From Streptomyces sp. ADI95-17 (lineage in GTDB: Bacteria > Actinomycetota > Actinomycetes > Streptomycetales > Streptomycetaceae): a stretch of 64,000 nucleotides of DNA. This document shows positions 19,847-28,487 of the stretch, one piece after another; within the stretch, counting starts at the first letter, position 1, and each line of letters begins with the position of its first letter. The translations under genes were made by a program, and so were the position numbers. The notes under the pieces are model-generated. The model was not told where the DNA came from. It searched no databases and was given only the letters and a program-made list of their open reading frames with translations. The DNA lies in the NCBI RefSeq assembly GCF_003846175.1, contig NZ_ML123048.1:513556-577555 (forward strand), written 5' to 3'.

Positions 19847-19884
19847 CGAAGGGCCGCTCCAGATTTCTCTGGAACGACCCTTCG
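19847..19884 (-). terminator. Hairpin terminator after tRNA-Pro (copy 1)
   Basis: Outer 7-bp stem cgaaggg/cccttcg, an internal loop, then ccaga-tttc-tctgg. It starts about 19 bp past the tRNA 3' end on the minus strand. Confidence 0.55.
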
Positions 19885-19902
19885 ACCTGCGACTCTCACA
19901 AG

Positions 19903-19976
<74 letters not shown>

Positions 19977-20025
19977 ATGCGGTTCCCCCGGTGTTTCCCG
20001 GCGGGCTCGCAGGACAAACATTACC

Positions 20026-22659
20026 TCACTCCGAGGACCGGATCGACGCCCGTGCCTGGTGGGCGCGGTTTGCCAGGGATTCCGCACCGCATGCGGTGGC
20101 CAGTTTGTGGGCCCGGGCGAGTTCGCGCGGTGAGCGGATCGCGATGCCGTAGTCGACGAGGGCCAACGCGTGTTCGTACGCGGACGGGGATGCCTCCAGG
20201 TGGCGGACCGACTCGGCCAGCAGGTGGGTGGCGTCCTCGGGGGCGGCGAACAGGGCGACACAGCGCAGTGCCTCACCGATCGCGGTGTCCGTGCCGAAGC
20301 GCTCGGCGTGCACCCGGGCCGTGGTGGCGAGTTGGGCGGCGCGGGCCGGGTCCTCCTCGGTCAGGGCCCGGGCCAGGTCACCGGCCCAGGGTGCCCACAC
20401 CCCGTTGAACCTGCCTCGGGGTTCGAGAGCATGGCCGGCCGCTTCGAGTTCGACGATGGCTTCCTTCGTACGGCCTTCGGCCAGCAGCAGCCGACCGCGG
20501 ACGCACGGGCCGTCGGGCAGCACCATCGCGCTCGGGTAGGGCGCGCCGAAGGCGTAGCGGTCGGCGATCTCGCGGGCCTCGGTGACCCGGCCCCGGGCGA
20601 CCAGGGTGTCGATGAGCAGGCAGGCCGCGTCCCAGTGGACCGGAAGTCCGCTGCCGACGCGGTCGGCGAGGCGCAGTCCTTCGCGCAGGAAGCCCTCGGC
20701 CTCGGCGAGACGTCCGCGTCGGCGGTGGACCAGTCCGAGCAGGGTGTGCGCGAACGCGAGGTGCGCGCCGCTCCAGCCGGAGATCTCGAAGGCGCGGACG
20801 GCCTCGCCGAAGAGTTGCTCGGCCCGGTCGAGATGGTCGGTGAAGGCGTAGGTGATGCCGACGAGGGTCGGCAGTTCGAAGCCCCACTCCGAGTCGGTCC
20901 AGCCCAGTCCCCGGGCGGGGTGGCCGTCGACCAGGGCGCGTTCGCAGAGATCGACGATCAGCTGGGAGTTCTCGCCGCGCAGCATGGCGTCGAAGGCGCG
21001 GAGCGTGAGCAGGGCGCGCTCGGCGTTGTCGCGGCCCTGCAGGTGGTCGGCGTTCCGTGCGAGGCGGCCGGATCGGCCGGGGCCGTCCTCCTCGCCCGCC
21101 TGCATGCCCTCCCAGAGGAAGTGGGCCGCCTGGAGCCGCATCAGGCCGGGGCCCGGGGCGGTGCGGGCGGCCTCCGCGGCGAGGGCGCTCGCCGCTTCCT
21201 TGAGCTGGTTGTTGTGCGAGTGCGCGGCCGCGAGCCGGTAGGTGGCGTCGACCCGCTGGTCGACGTCGAGTCCGGGCATGTCGAGGGCGTCGCGCAGGTG
21301 CTGGACGGTGGTGGCCGGGGAGCTGAGCAGGGTGGCGCAGCCCAGTTCGTACAGCAGGGTGGCCTTCACGCGTTGACGCGGTGGCTCCTGCAGGGCTCGT
21401 TCGAGGCAGCGGCGGGCGGCTTCCGGGGCACCGACGGCGAGGTGCTGTTTGGCCGCTTCGCGGAGCTGCTCGACCAGTTCCTGGTCGTCGTCCGGGTGCA
21501 CTTCGAGCAGGTGGCGGGAGGCCGCCGCGGGGCCGAGTCCCGCGCGGGTGATCGCCCAGGCGGCGCGGCCGTGCATGGCGGTGCGGGTGGCCGGCGGGAT
21601 GGACCGGTACACCGCGCTCGCGATGAGCGGGTGGACGAACTCCAGCGGATCGAAGCCGGTGACGATACGGGCCTCGCGCAGCCGCGCCGTGCAGTCGGCG
21701 GCCTCGGCGGAGCTCATGCCGGCCAGGGTGGCGGCGAGGTCCTGGGAGATGTCGGTGCCGAGGACGGCGGCGGCCCAGGCGAACCGGTTGGCGTTGGTGC
21801 CGAGTCGTTCGAGCCGGGCCACGAGGCCGCTGCCGCGGGCCGAGGCGCCGAGCTCGCGCAGCAGTCCGGCCGACTCCTCCAGCGGTGCCAGTTCGCGGTC
21901 CTGGACCTTGGCGACGAGTTCGACAGCCTCGTAGGGGTTGCCGCCGGTGACGGCCCACACCTCTCGGCAGAACGGGTCGTCGGCGTGTTCGCCGAGGGCC
22001 GCGCGGACCAGTTCCGCGGTGGCGTCGGGGGTGAGGGCGCGCAGCGCGACCCGGACCTGGGAGGGGTGGGCGCTGCCGAGTCCGCTCTCCTTCTGCCGCG
22101 CGGCCAGCTCTTCCGGCCGGTGTGCCTGGACCACCAGGACGGGCAGTTCGCCGAGGCGGGCGGTGAAAGAGGCGAGCCAGGCGAGGGATTCGCCGTCCGC
22201 CCAGTGCGCGTCGTCGATGATGAGCAGCAGCGGACGGTGACTCAGCCGGGACGCGAGCCGGGCCACCACGAAGTCGAGGCCGTCCCGCACACCTTGCGGA
22301 TCGGGCTGCGGGCCGGTCGGCTCGGCCAGTCCGAGGGCGGGTGCGGCGATCTCGAACCAGGACCCGAACAGGGCCCGCACCTCGTCGGGCGGGAACCGGT
22401 CGAGTGCTGGTTGCAGCAGTTGGCGCACGACGTGGAACGGGACGGAGGTGACCGTTTCGCCGCCTCTCGCGGACCAGACGGTGCAGCGGTCGGCGGCGAT
22501 CGTCTGGATCTCGCCGAGCAGTGCTGTCTTGCCGATGCCTGCCTCGCCGCTGAAGATCAGCAGCCCGCCGACGGCCTGGGCGCCACAAAGGGCGTCCACG
22601 GCTTGTGTGGCGGCAGCGAGTTCCGGTTCGCGCTCGTACAGCGGCCGGGACGGCTTCAT
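20026..22659 (-). CDS. MalT/LAL-like STAND ATPase without a C-terminal LuxR HTH
   Basis: 877 aa. P-loop FSGEAGIGKTALL (about 36-48), Walker B region LLLIIDDAHWADGESLAWL, then a long array of helical repeats from about 380, as in large LuxR-type (LAL) regulators. Those end in a 65-aa LuxR helix-turn-helix. Here the protein stops at ESLANRAHQARASIRSSE, just where the linker to the HTH would begin, so no DNA-binding domain is visible. The tRNA-Pro gene lies 50 bp past the stop. ATG 22659 has GGAGGG upstream. It may act as a signalling ATPase through partners or be a shortened regulator. Confidence 0.82.
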   Translation of the reverse strand: MKPSRPLYEREPELAAATQAVDALCGAQAVGGLLIFSGEAGIGKTALLGEIQTIAADRCTVWSARGGETVTSVPFHVVRQLLQPALDRFPPDEVRALFGSWFEIAAPALGLAEPTGPQPDPQGVRDGLDFVVARLASRLSHRPLLLIIDDAHWADGESLAWLASFTARLGELPVLVVQAHRPEELAARQKESGLGSAHPSQVRVALRALTPDATAELVRAALGEHADDPFCREVWAVTGGNPYEAVELVAKVQDRELAPLEESAGLLRELGASARGSGLVARLERLGTNANRFAWAAAVLGTDISQDLAATLAGMSSAEAADCTARLREARIVTGFDPLEFVHPLIASAVYRSIPPATRTAMHGRAAWAITRAGLGPAAASRHLLEVHPDDDQELVEQLREAAKQHLAVGAPEAARRCLERALQEPPRQRVKATLLYELGCATLLSSPATTVQHLRDALDMPGLDVDQRVDATYRLAAAHSHNNQLKEAASALAAEAARTAPGPGLMRLQAAHFLWEGMQAGEEDGPGRSGRLARNADHLQGRDNAERALLTLRAFDAMLRGENSQLIVDLCERALVDGHPARGLGWTDSEWGFELPTLVGITYAFTDHLDRAEQLFGEAVRAFEISGWSGAHLAFAHTLLGLVHRRRGRLAEAEGFLREGLRLADRVGSGLPVHWDAACLLIDTLVARGRVTEAREIADRYAFGAPYPSAMVLPDGPCVRGRLLLAEGRTKEAIVELEAAGHALEPRGRFNGVWAPWAGDLARALTEEDPARAAQLATTARVHAERFGTDTAIGEALRCVALFAAPEDATHLLAESVRHLEASPSAYEHALALVDYGIAIRSPRELARAHKLATACGAESLANRAHQARASIRSSE

Positions 22660-22767
22660 GCCTACCCTCCCCAGGGTGGTGCGGATGGCTTTCGACACTA
22701 GTCGTGTCCGGGGGTCCACGGACAGTGGTTCGGACAGTTCGCCGCAGGTGCGGGGCACAATCGTGGC

Positions 22768-23295
22768 GTGGAAGAGACTGGCAGGGACCGCGACATCGAG
22801 GGCCGGGCGCGCAACGCCCGCCCGCGCGACGGGCTGGGACGCCCCCTTCCCTACGGGGCTCCGGGGGTCGAACGGCAGCCGGAGGGGGTGGTCCGTGCCC
22901 CGGAGGAGACGGTGCGCGAGGCGCAGCGGCTGCTGGACGCGGGAATGCCGTTCCATGCGCACGAGGTGTTCGAGGACGCGTGGAAGTCGGGCCCGGTGGC
23001 GGAGCGGGAGTTGTGGCGCGGTCTCGCGCAGCTGGCCGTGGGGCTGACCCATGCGGCCCGGGGCAATGCGACGGGCGGGGCGCGGCTGCTGCGGCGCGGG
23101 GCGGCGGCACTCGCGGAGTTCGCCGGGGCCCGGCCGTACGGGATGGGTGTCGACGGGCTGATCGGCTGGGCCGGGGAGCTGGCGGGGCGGGTGGAGGCGG
23201 CCGACAGTGACGGGGCGGCCGGTGACGGGGCGCTGCGCGGCAAGCCGGTCGATGCGATCGCCGAGGCGCCGTGTCTGCGGCCCCCGACGCGTTAG
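22768..23295 (+). CDS. DUF309 domain protein
   Basis: 175 aa with a GTG start. The central block AQRLLDAGMPFHAHEVFEDAWKSGP then ELWRGLAQLAVGLTHAARGNATGGARLLRRG (about 52-112) is the DUF309 helical bundle with the conserved His-x-His-E-V-x-E. Function unknown in all species I know of; the motif looks like a small metal or nucleotide pocket. Divergent from the MalT-like ATPase across about 110 bp. Confidence 0.82.
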   Translation: MEETGRDRDIEGRARNARPRDGLGRPLPYGAPGVERQPEGVVRAPEETVREAQRLLDAGMPFHAHEVFEDAWKSGPVAERELWRGLAQLAVGLTHAARGNATGGARLLRRGAAALAEFAGARPYGMGVDGLIGWAGELAGRVEAADSDGAAGDGALRGKPVDAIAEAPCLRPPTR

Positions 23296-23415
23296 CCGGG
23301 CCGTGGAACCGAGGGCCGGGATGTGGCCGGGCAGACACCGGAGCCGGGTCATATTGCGCCGCCCGTCGCCCGGAGCGGTGAACAGGGCCGCCCGTACCCA
23401 TTACGATCGCGCGTC

Positions 23416-23928
23416 ATGAGCATTTCTGACCAGGACCAGGCCGTGGACACCCCGATACCTGTCCCCGAGGCCGGTTCCAAGGCCGGTTCCGAGGCCACTT
23501 CCGAGGCCAAGGCCGAGACCGAGCCCCGGGCCGAGACCGCGACCGAGCCTGAGACCGAGGCCGAGACCGCGACCGTGACCGGGACTGTCGCGGGGGCGGA
23601 GACGGAGCCGGGTCTGGACACGGAGCCGGAGCTGGAGACGCAGCCGGGGGCGGACGAGGACACCGAGGACCGGAAGCTGACACCGCGCCAGGCGAGACGG
23701 CTGCGGATGGTTCTCTCCTCGGTCGGCATGGCCGCGATGGCGGTGGTCCTCGCGCTGCGGATCGCCAGCCGGTCGTCCGTCCTGGTGGTCGGGGTGTACG
23801 GGCTCGCGCTGATCCTGTGCGGGATCGTGATCGAGCTGAGCCGCAACGGCCGTACCCGGCTCGGCAGTTGGCTGCTCGCCGTCGGCCTGGTCGCGGCGAT
23901 CGGCTCGGACTGGCTGCTGATTCCCTGA
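23416..23928 (+). CDS. Small membrane protein with acidic low-complexity N-terminus
   Basis: 170 aa. The first 85 residues are low complexity, dominated by Glu, Thr, Ala and Pro in imperfect repeats (ETEPRAETATEPETEAET). A basic segment RQARRLRM precedes three hydrophobic helices (about 98-115, 120-137, 148-168). The tail end, DUF3017-like in layout, ends DWLLIP. Function unknown. The repeat tract is visible as GAGACC/GAGGCC repeats in the DNA and may vary in length between strains. Confidence 0.7.
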   Translation: MSISDQDQAVDTPIPVPEAGSKAGSEATSEAKAETEPRAETATEPETEAETATVTGTVAGAETEPGLDTEPELETQPGADEDTEDRKLTPRQARRLRMVLSSVGMAAMAVVLALRIASRSSVLVVGVYGLALILCGIVIELSRNGRTRLGSWLLAVGLVAAIGSDWLLIP

Positions 23929-23935
23929 CGTACGG

Positions 23936-25171
23936 TCAGCGCGCCGAGATCCGTACGGTCCCGCCGTGCGGATCGGCCCGGTCGAGCCAGTCTCCGCGCA
24001 GGTGGAACGGGCGGTCCGGTACGGCGGGCAGCAACAACCGCTGCCGGTGGAGCTCCCGGCCGTCCTGGCGGACTAGGAGCAGCGGCGCGGTGAGTCGCCG
24101 GTCGGTGCGCAGGGTGAGGCGGCCGTGGAGCGGGAGGTCGCCGGCCGGGCCGACGAGGTTCGGGGCGATCCACCGCAGTGGGGATTCGACCGCGATGGAC
24201 GGCCGTCCGGTGGGCCACTCGCCGGCTGTCAGGTGGCGCAGTACGGGCGCGGCGACGGCCCGGCCCTCGGCGAGGGCGACGCCCGCGCTCTCCACGCCGT
24301 GCAGCAGGTTGCCGACGGCGAAGACTCCGGTGCGGTTCGTGCGGTGGGATGCGTCGTACGCGGGGCCGCGGGTGCCGGGGTCGAGGGTGATCTCGCCGCG
24401 CCGGGCCAGTTCGTGGTCGGGGATCCAGTCGCCGGTGAAGACGACGGTGTCGCAGCGCAGGGTCGCGGTCCGGCCGTCGTGGTGCCGCACCAGGACCCCG
24501 GTGAGCCGTTCCCGGCCGGTCAGGGCGGTGAGGGTGGTGCGGCCGAGGACCGGGGTTCGGTCGCCGGTCCGGGTCAGGGCGGTGAGCCGGGAAACCGGCC
24601 GGTCGCTGACCACGGCGACGACGTCCACGCCCGCGATGCGCAGGGTGTCGGCCGCGGCACGGCTGATGGGCCCGTCGCCGATGACGACGGCCCGGGTGCC
24701 GATGCGTTGCCGGTACAGGTGGACGGCCTGCTGGAGCTCGCCGGTGGTGTAGACGCCGGGCGGGCGGCTGCCGGGGACCAGGCGGGCGCTGCGGGGGCGT
24801 TCGCGGGCGCCGGTGGCGAGAATCACCGCGCGGGCGGTGATCCGTTCGAGGCCGGTGGGTGCGGTGGTGTCCACGGTCAGCGGTCCGGCCCAGCCGGTGA
24901 CGGTGACTCCGGTACGCAGTGTGGCTCCGGCGCGTTCGGCGGCGGCCACGCAGCTCCGGGCGTACGCGGGCCCGGTCGCGCCTCCCCGGCCCATGGTGTG
25001 GCCGCCGAATCCGCCGTGGTGGCAGTGGCGGGGGATGCCGCCGGCGGCCTGTTCGCGTTCCAGGATCTCGACCCGGCCCGCGCCGGACGCGGCGAGTTCG
25101 GCCCCGGCGCCGAGGCCGGCCGGGCCGCCCCCGACGATCAGCACGTCGACGGTCCGCTCGTGCCGGGTCAT
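23936..25171 (-). CDS. FAD/NAD(P)-dependent oxidoreductase, GlpB/HcnB-like
   Basis: 411 aa. FAD motif VDVLIVGGGPAGLGAGAEL at 9-27, ATG motif VILATGAR, NAD motif VVIGDGPISRAAADTL, and a late GVFAVGNLLHG that closes the FAD site. This is the two-dinucleotide-binding fold of HcnB and of the flavoprotein in anaerobic glycerol-3-phosphate dehydrogenase-like complexes. About 70 extra residues form a beta-rich C-terminal tail. Its start overlaps the upstream flavoprotein by 4 bp (ATGA at 25168), third gene of the kinase/dehydrogenase operon. Probably hands electrons from the first flavoprotein to another acceptor. Confidence 0.82.
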   Translation of the reverse strand: MTRHERTVDVLIVGGGPAGLGAGAELAASGAGRVEILEREQAAGGIPRHCHHGGFGGHTMGRGGATGPAYARSCVAAAERAGATLRTGVTVTGWAGPLTVDTTAPTGLERITARAVILATGARERPRSARLVPGSRPPGVYTTGELQQAVHLYRQRIGTRAVVIGDGPISRAAADTLRIAGVDVVAVVSDRPVSRLTALTRTGDRTPVLGRTTLTALTGRERLTGVLVRHHDGRTATLRCDTVVFTGDWIPDHELARRGEITLDPGTRGPAYDASHRTNRTGVFAVGNLLHGVESAGVALAEGRAVAAPVLRHLTAGEWPTGRPSIAVESPLRWIAPNLVGPAGDLPLHGRLTLRTDRRLTAPLLLVRQDGRELHRQRLLLPAVPDRPFHLRGDWLDRADPHGGTVRISAR

Positions 25172-26592
25172 GACCGGGCTTCCTCGAAGAGTGCGCGGAC
25201 CGCGGCCCCGCAGTAGAACCCCTGGCAGCGCCCGTTCCCGGCTCTCGTCCTGCGGCGCAGACCGTCCGGGGAGCGCGGCGGCACCGGGCCGGCCAGTGCG
25301 TCCCTGATCTCGCCCGCGGAGACCCGCTCGCAGTGGCAGACCAGCGTGCCGTACGCGGGGTCGGCCGCGACGCGTTCGGCGTCCTGGTACGGGCGCGGGA
25401 AGGCCTCGCCGAGGTTGGGCATGGTGACGGGCGGCAGTTCGGACGGGGTGCCGAGATCGAGGCCCGAGTCGCCGAGCAGGTCGACGACGTGTGCGGCGAT
25501 GGCCATGGAGGCGGTGAGTCCGGTGGAGCGGATGCCGCCGACGGTGATGTGGCGCCGCTCCGGCCGGGACTTGATGCGGTAGTCCTCCTGGCCGGTCGCG
25601 GCACGGAGTCCGGCGTAGACGGCGGTGACTTCCTCGTCGAGCAGTGCGGGCAGGATGCGGCGGCCCTTCTCGCGCAGCAGGGCGATCGCGCCGGCGGTCG
25701 AGCCGGTGGCGGTCTTGTCGTCGAGGTCCTCGGCGGTGGGGCCGAGCAGCACATTGCCGAAGACGGTCGGTGCGACCAGTACGCCCTTCCCGGCGGCGGT
25801 GGGCACCGGCAGCAGGATGTGGTCGACGAGATCGCGGGCGAGCTTGTCGAAGACGATGAGCTGGCCCCGGCGCGGGGTGACGGTGAAGTCGTCGTGGCCG
25901 AGTTCCCGGTCGAGTTCGTCGGCGTGGAGTCCGGCGGCGTTGATCAGGTGGCGGGTGCGCAGCGGCCCCCGGGTGGTGGTGAGGGTGTGGACTTCGTCGT
26001 CGCTGTCGATGTGCCGTACCCGGCAGTTGAGGTGCAGATGGACTCCGGCGCGTACGGCCTGGATGGCGTAGGCGAGCGGGGTGGTCCAGGGGCAGATGAT
26101 GCTCTCGTCGGGGATTTCGAGCGCTCCGAGGGCGCCCGGTCCCAGATGGGGTTCGCGGGCGCGCAGTTCCCCGGCGTCCAGGAGGCGTGCCGCGCGGTAG
26201 TCGTTCCGCTCCGCCTTCGCCAACAGGGCGGGCAGTGCGGCCAGTTGTTCTTCGTCCCAGGCGACGAGCAGGGCTCCGACGCGTTCGACGGGGATGCCGG
26301 TCTCGGCCGCGTACGCGCGGAGTCTGTGCTGCCCCTCGCGTACGAGCCGGGCTTCCAGGGAGCCGGGTACGGCGTCGAATCCGGTGTGCAGGATGGCGGT
26401 GTTGGCCTTCGACGTGCCGTTGCCGATGTCGTCGGAGGCGTCCAGGAGTGCGGTGCGCAGCCGGTAGCGGGCCAGTTCGCGGGCGATTGCGGCGCCGACG
26501 ACGCCCGCGCCGACGACGGTCACGTCGTAGGGCTGGGTGCCGGACGGCTCGTCGGCGGTGAGTTCACCGGCCGTGGTGATCGTGAGGGGCAT
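25168..26592 (-). CDS. GlpA-like FAD-dependent dehydrogenase with BFD-type [2Fe-2S] domain
   Basis: 474 aa. FAD motif VTVVGAGVVGAAIARELARY near 23-42, a DAO-type core including INAAGLHADELD and RRGQLIVFDK, and a C-terminal BFD-like cluster CHCERVS...CQGFYC with four cysteines. This is the arrangement of GlpA (anaerobic G3P dehydrogenase large subunit) and of related catabolic dehydrogenases. With the kinase just upstream it would oxidise glycerol 3-phosphate or a related polyol phosphate. The start is uncertain: ATG 26592 (chosen, weak GAGAG upstream) or ATG 26619, which overlaps the kinase stop. Confidence 0.82.
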   Translation of the reverse strand: MPLTITTAGELTADEPSGTQPYDVTVVGAGVVGAAIARELARYRLRTALLDASDDIGNGTSKANTAILHTGFDAVPGSLEARLVREGQHRLRAYAAETGIPVERVGALLVAWDEEQLAALPALLAKAERNDYRAARLLDAGELRAREPHLGPGALGALEIPDESIICPWTTPLAYAIQAVRAGVHLHLNCRVRHIDSDDEVHTLTTTRGPLRTRHLINAAGLHADELDRELGHDDFTVTPRRGQLIVFDKLARDLVDHILLPVPTAAGKGVLVAPTVFGNVLLGPTAEDLDDKTATGSTAGAIALLREKGRRILPALLDEEVTAVYAGLRAATGQEDYRIKSRPERRHITVGGIRSTGLTASMAIAAHVVDLLGDSGLDLGTPSELPPVTMPNLGEAFPRPYQDAERVAADPAYGTLVCHCERVSAGEIRDALAGPVPPRSPDGLRRRTRAGNGRCQGFYCGAAVRALFEEARS

Positions 26593-26611
26593 CGGGTGGC
26601 TCTCGTACGTC

Positions 26612-28045
26612 TCAGGCATGGTCCAGCAGGGTCTGTACGGCGGTCCGGAACCCGGCGAGCCGTTCGGCCGCCTCGTCGGCGCCGATCCGGGGTTCGTACA
26701 CGGCGGCGGGCTTCCAGTCGGGCAGGGCCTGCCGGACGGGGAGTCGCGGGTCGAGGCCGAGCCGGGCGACGGCTCCGACGCCGAGTGCGGTGACGTCGGG
26801 CAGTGCGGACACCTCTACGGGCCGTTGCAGCAGGTCGGCCTGGGTCTGCATGAGGAGTCCGGAGCGGGTCAGGCCGCCGTCGACGCGGAGCGAGGTCAGT
26901 GGTGAGCCGAGATCGGTGGCGACCGCCTCGGTGAGTTCGACGACCTGGGCAGCGATGCCTTCGCACAGGGCGCGCACCAGATGACCCCGGGTGGTGCCGA
27001 GGCCGAGGCCGGTCACCGATCCGCGCAGGTCGCCGCGCCACCAGGGGGCGGCGAGTCCGGCGAGTGCCGGTACGAAGGTGACGCCGCCGGAGTCGGGCAC
27101 GGACGCCCCGACCGGGTCGAGGTCGGCCGCGCCGGAGATCACCCCCAGGCCGGTGAGCCAGTCGACGGCGGACGCGGCGGTGTAGACCTGCCCGTCGAGG
27201 CAGTAGCTCGTACGGCCGCCGAGCCGCCAGGCGACGCAGCTGACCAGTCCGGTGGAGCCGCGGCGCGGGACGGGCCCGGTCTGGGCGAGCAGGAAGGCGC
27301 CCGTTCCGTAGGTGCATTTGGCGTTGCCCGGGTCCAGGGCGTTCTGGGCGAGCAGCGCCGCCTGCTGGTCGACGAGCAGCCCGGTCAGCGGGAGTTCGCC
27401 GCCGAAGGCGGTCGTCGTGCCGACCGTGCTGTCGCAGTCGACGACGTCGGGCAGTGCCTCGTCGCCGAGGCCGAAGACTTCCAGGGCCCGGGGCGACCAG
27501 CCGGCCCGGTCGAGGTCGAGCAGTTGGGTGCGGCCCGCTGTGGCCACGTCGGTGACGAACGCGCCGGTCAGCTGGTGGACGAGCCAGGAGTCGCTGGTGG
27601 TGACGACGCCCTCGCGGGTGAGTTCCCGGCGGATCCAGGCCATCTTCGGGGCGGCGAAGTACGGGTCGAGCGGAAGCCCGGTGAGGCCGGTCAGCTCTTC
27701 GTCGTACGAGGTGAGTTCGGTGCAGATCGAGGCGGCGCGCCGGTCCTGCCAGACGATCGCGTCGGTGAGCGGCCGTCCGGTTTCCCGGTCCCAGGCGAGC
27801 ACCGTCTCGCCCTGGTTGGCGAGGCCGACCGCGACTACGGGTTCGGCGGCTTCCCGTAACGCCCGGCGGCCGGCTTCGACGACCGAGCCGAGCAGTTCGG
27901 CGGGGTCGGCCTCGACCACTCCCCCGGCGCCGTGCCGCGGTCTCACCGGCACGGAAGCGGAACCGATCACACCGCGCTCGGGGCAGATCACCAGAGCCTT
28001 CGTCCCCGACGTGCCCTGGTCCACGGCGAGTACCGGGCCTGTCAT
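26612..28045 (-). CDS. FGGY carbohydrate kinase, probably glycerol kinase-like
   Basis: 477 aa. N-terminal phosphate loop VLAVDQGTSGTKALVI, ADP-binding region DQQAALLAQNALDPGNAKCTYGTGAFLLAQTG and late LRVDGGLTRSGLLMQ are FGGY family marks. The DQQAAL-to-GTGAFLL block looks most like glycerol kinase, while the first loop (GTSGTK rather than GTTSSR) points to a divergent member. ATP-dependent phosphorylation of glycerol or a similar polyol. First gene of an operon with two flavoprotein subunits. ATG 28045 follows GGAGAG. Confidence 0.8.
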   Translation of the reverse strand: MTGPVLAVDQGTSGTKALVICPERGVIGSASVPVRPRHGAGGVVEADPAELLGSVVEAGRRALREAAEPVVAVGLANQGETVLAWDRETGRPLTDAIVWQDRRAASICTELTSYDEELTGLTGLPLDPYFAAPKMAWIRRELTREGVVTTSDSWLVHQLTGAFVTDVATAGRTQLLDLDRAGWSPRALEVFGLGDEALPDVVDCDSTVGTTTAFGGELPLTGLLVDQQAALLAQNALDPGNAKCTYGTGAFLLAQTGPVPRRGSTGLVSCVAWRLGGRTSYCLDGQVYTAASAVDWLTGLGVISGAADLDPVGASVPDSGGVTFVPALAGLAAPWWRGDLRGSVTGLGLGTTRGHLVRALCEGIAAQVVELTEAVATDLGSPLTSLRVDGGLTRSGLLMQTQADLLQRPVEVSALPDVTALGVGAVARLGLDPRLPVRQALPDWKPAAVYEPRIGADEAAERLAGFRTAVQTLLDHA

Positions 28046-28487
28046 CGACTCTCCAGTGGTGCGGAAGCTCTGCGGCTTGAACGGAATCGTGATCACTGAA
28101 CTCGACGCCCAGAGTGGTGCAGACCACCGCGTACGTCAAGGGCCGTCCGGGACGCGACCGGAACAACCAGTACATCTTTCAACGTCCTGGTGAACCAACC
28201 GACTTGAGTAAGATCCGCGAATCGGTCCGGGGTTCGGAGCGACTGGCCTTACACTCACCGCCGAGCAACAACCGGACGCTTTAGGGCAGTTCGATTTTCA
28301 ACAGCTGCTTCACCCCCCACGTCCTTGAGGATTGATGAGACCGACACCCTGCCCCGAGCCCCCGACCACCGGTGCCCCGGCCTTCCGCAGCTGCACGGGC
28401 TCCACGCCACCAACGGGTTGCGTGACGTGCTGAGGAGATCTCCCGACCGTCATATGCCGGCCTGTCGCTCAGGGACAGGACGAGTCC
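28046..28487. other. Intergenic region between divergent kinase and hypothetical genes
   Basis: 442 bp without a convincing gene. It holds one short dyad, gtggt-gcag-accac at 28114-28127 (TGGT-N4-ACCA, a GntR-like shape), and an 8-bp palindrome gtgatcac near 28090, both upstream of the kinase and possible operators. The right half is AT-richer (ttttcaacagctgcttc) and should hold the promoter of the 28488 gene. Confidence 0.45.

Noticed and set aside
20170-22701. 843-aa open frame on the plus strand
   Set aside because: Shadow of the MalT-like ATPase gene; Gly/Glu/Val-rich with no family match.
23440-23660. Intergenic tandem repeat
   Set aside because: The GAGACC/GAGGCC repeats lie inside a coding frame and encode the Glu/Thr/Ala-rich N-terminus of the 23416 gene.
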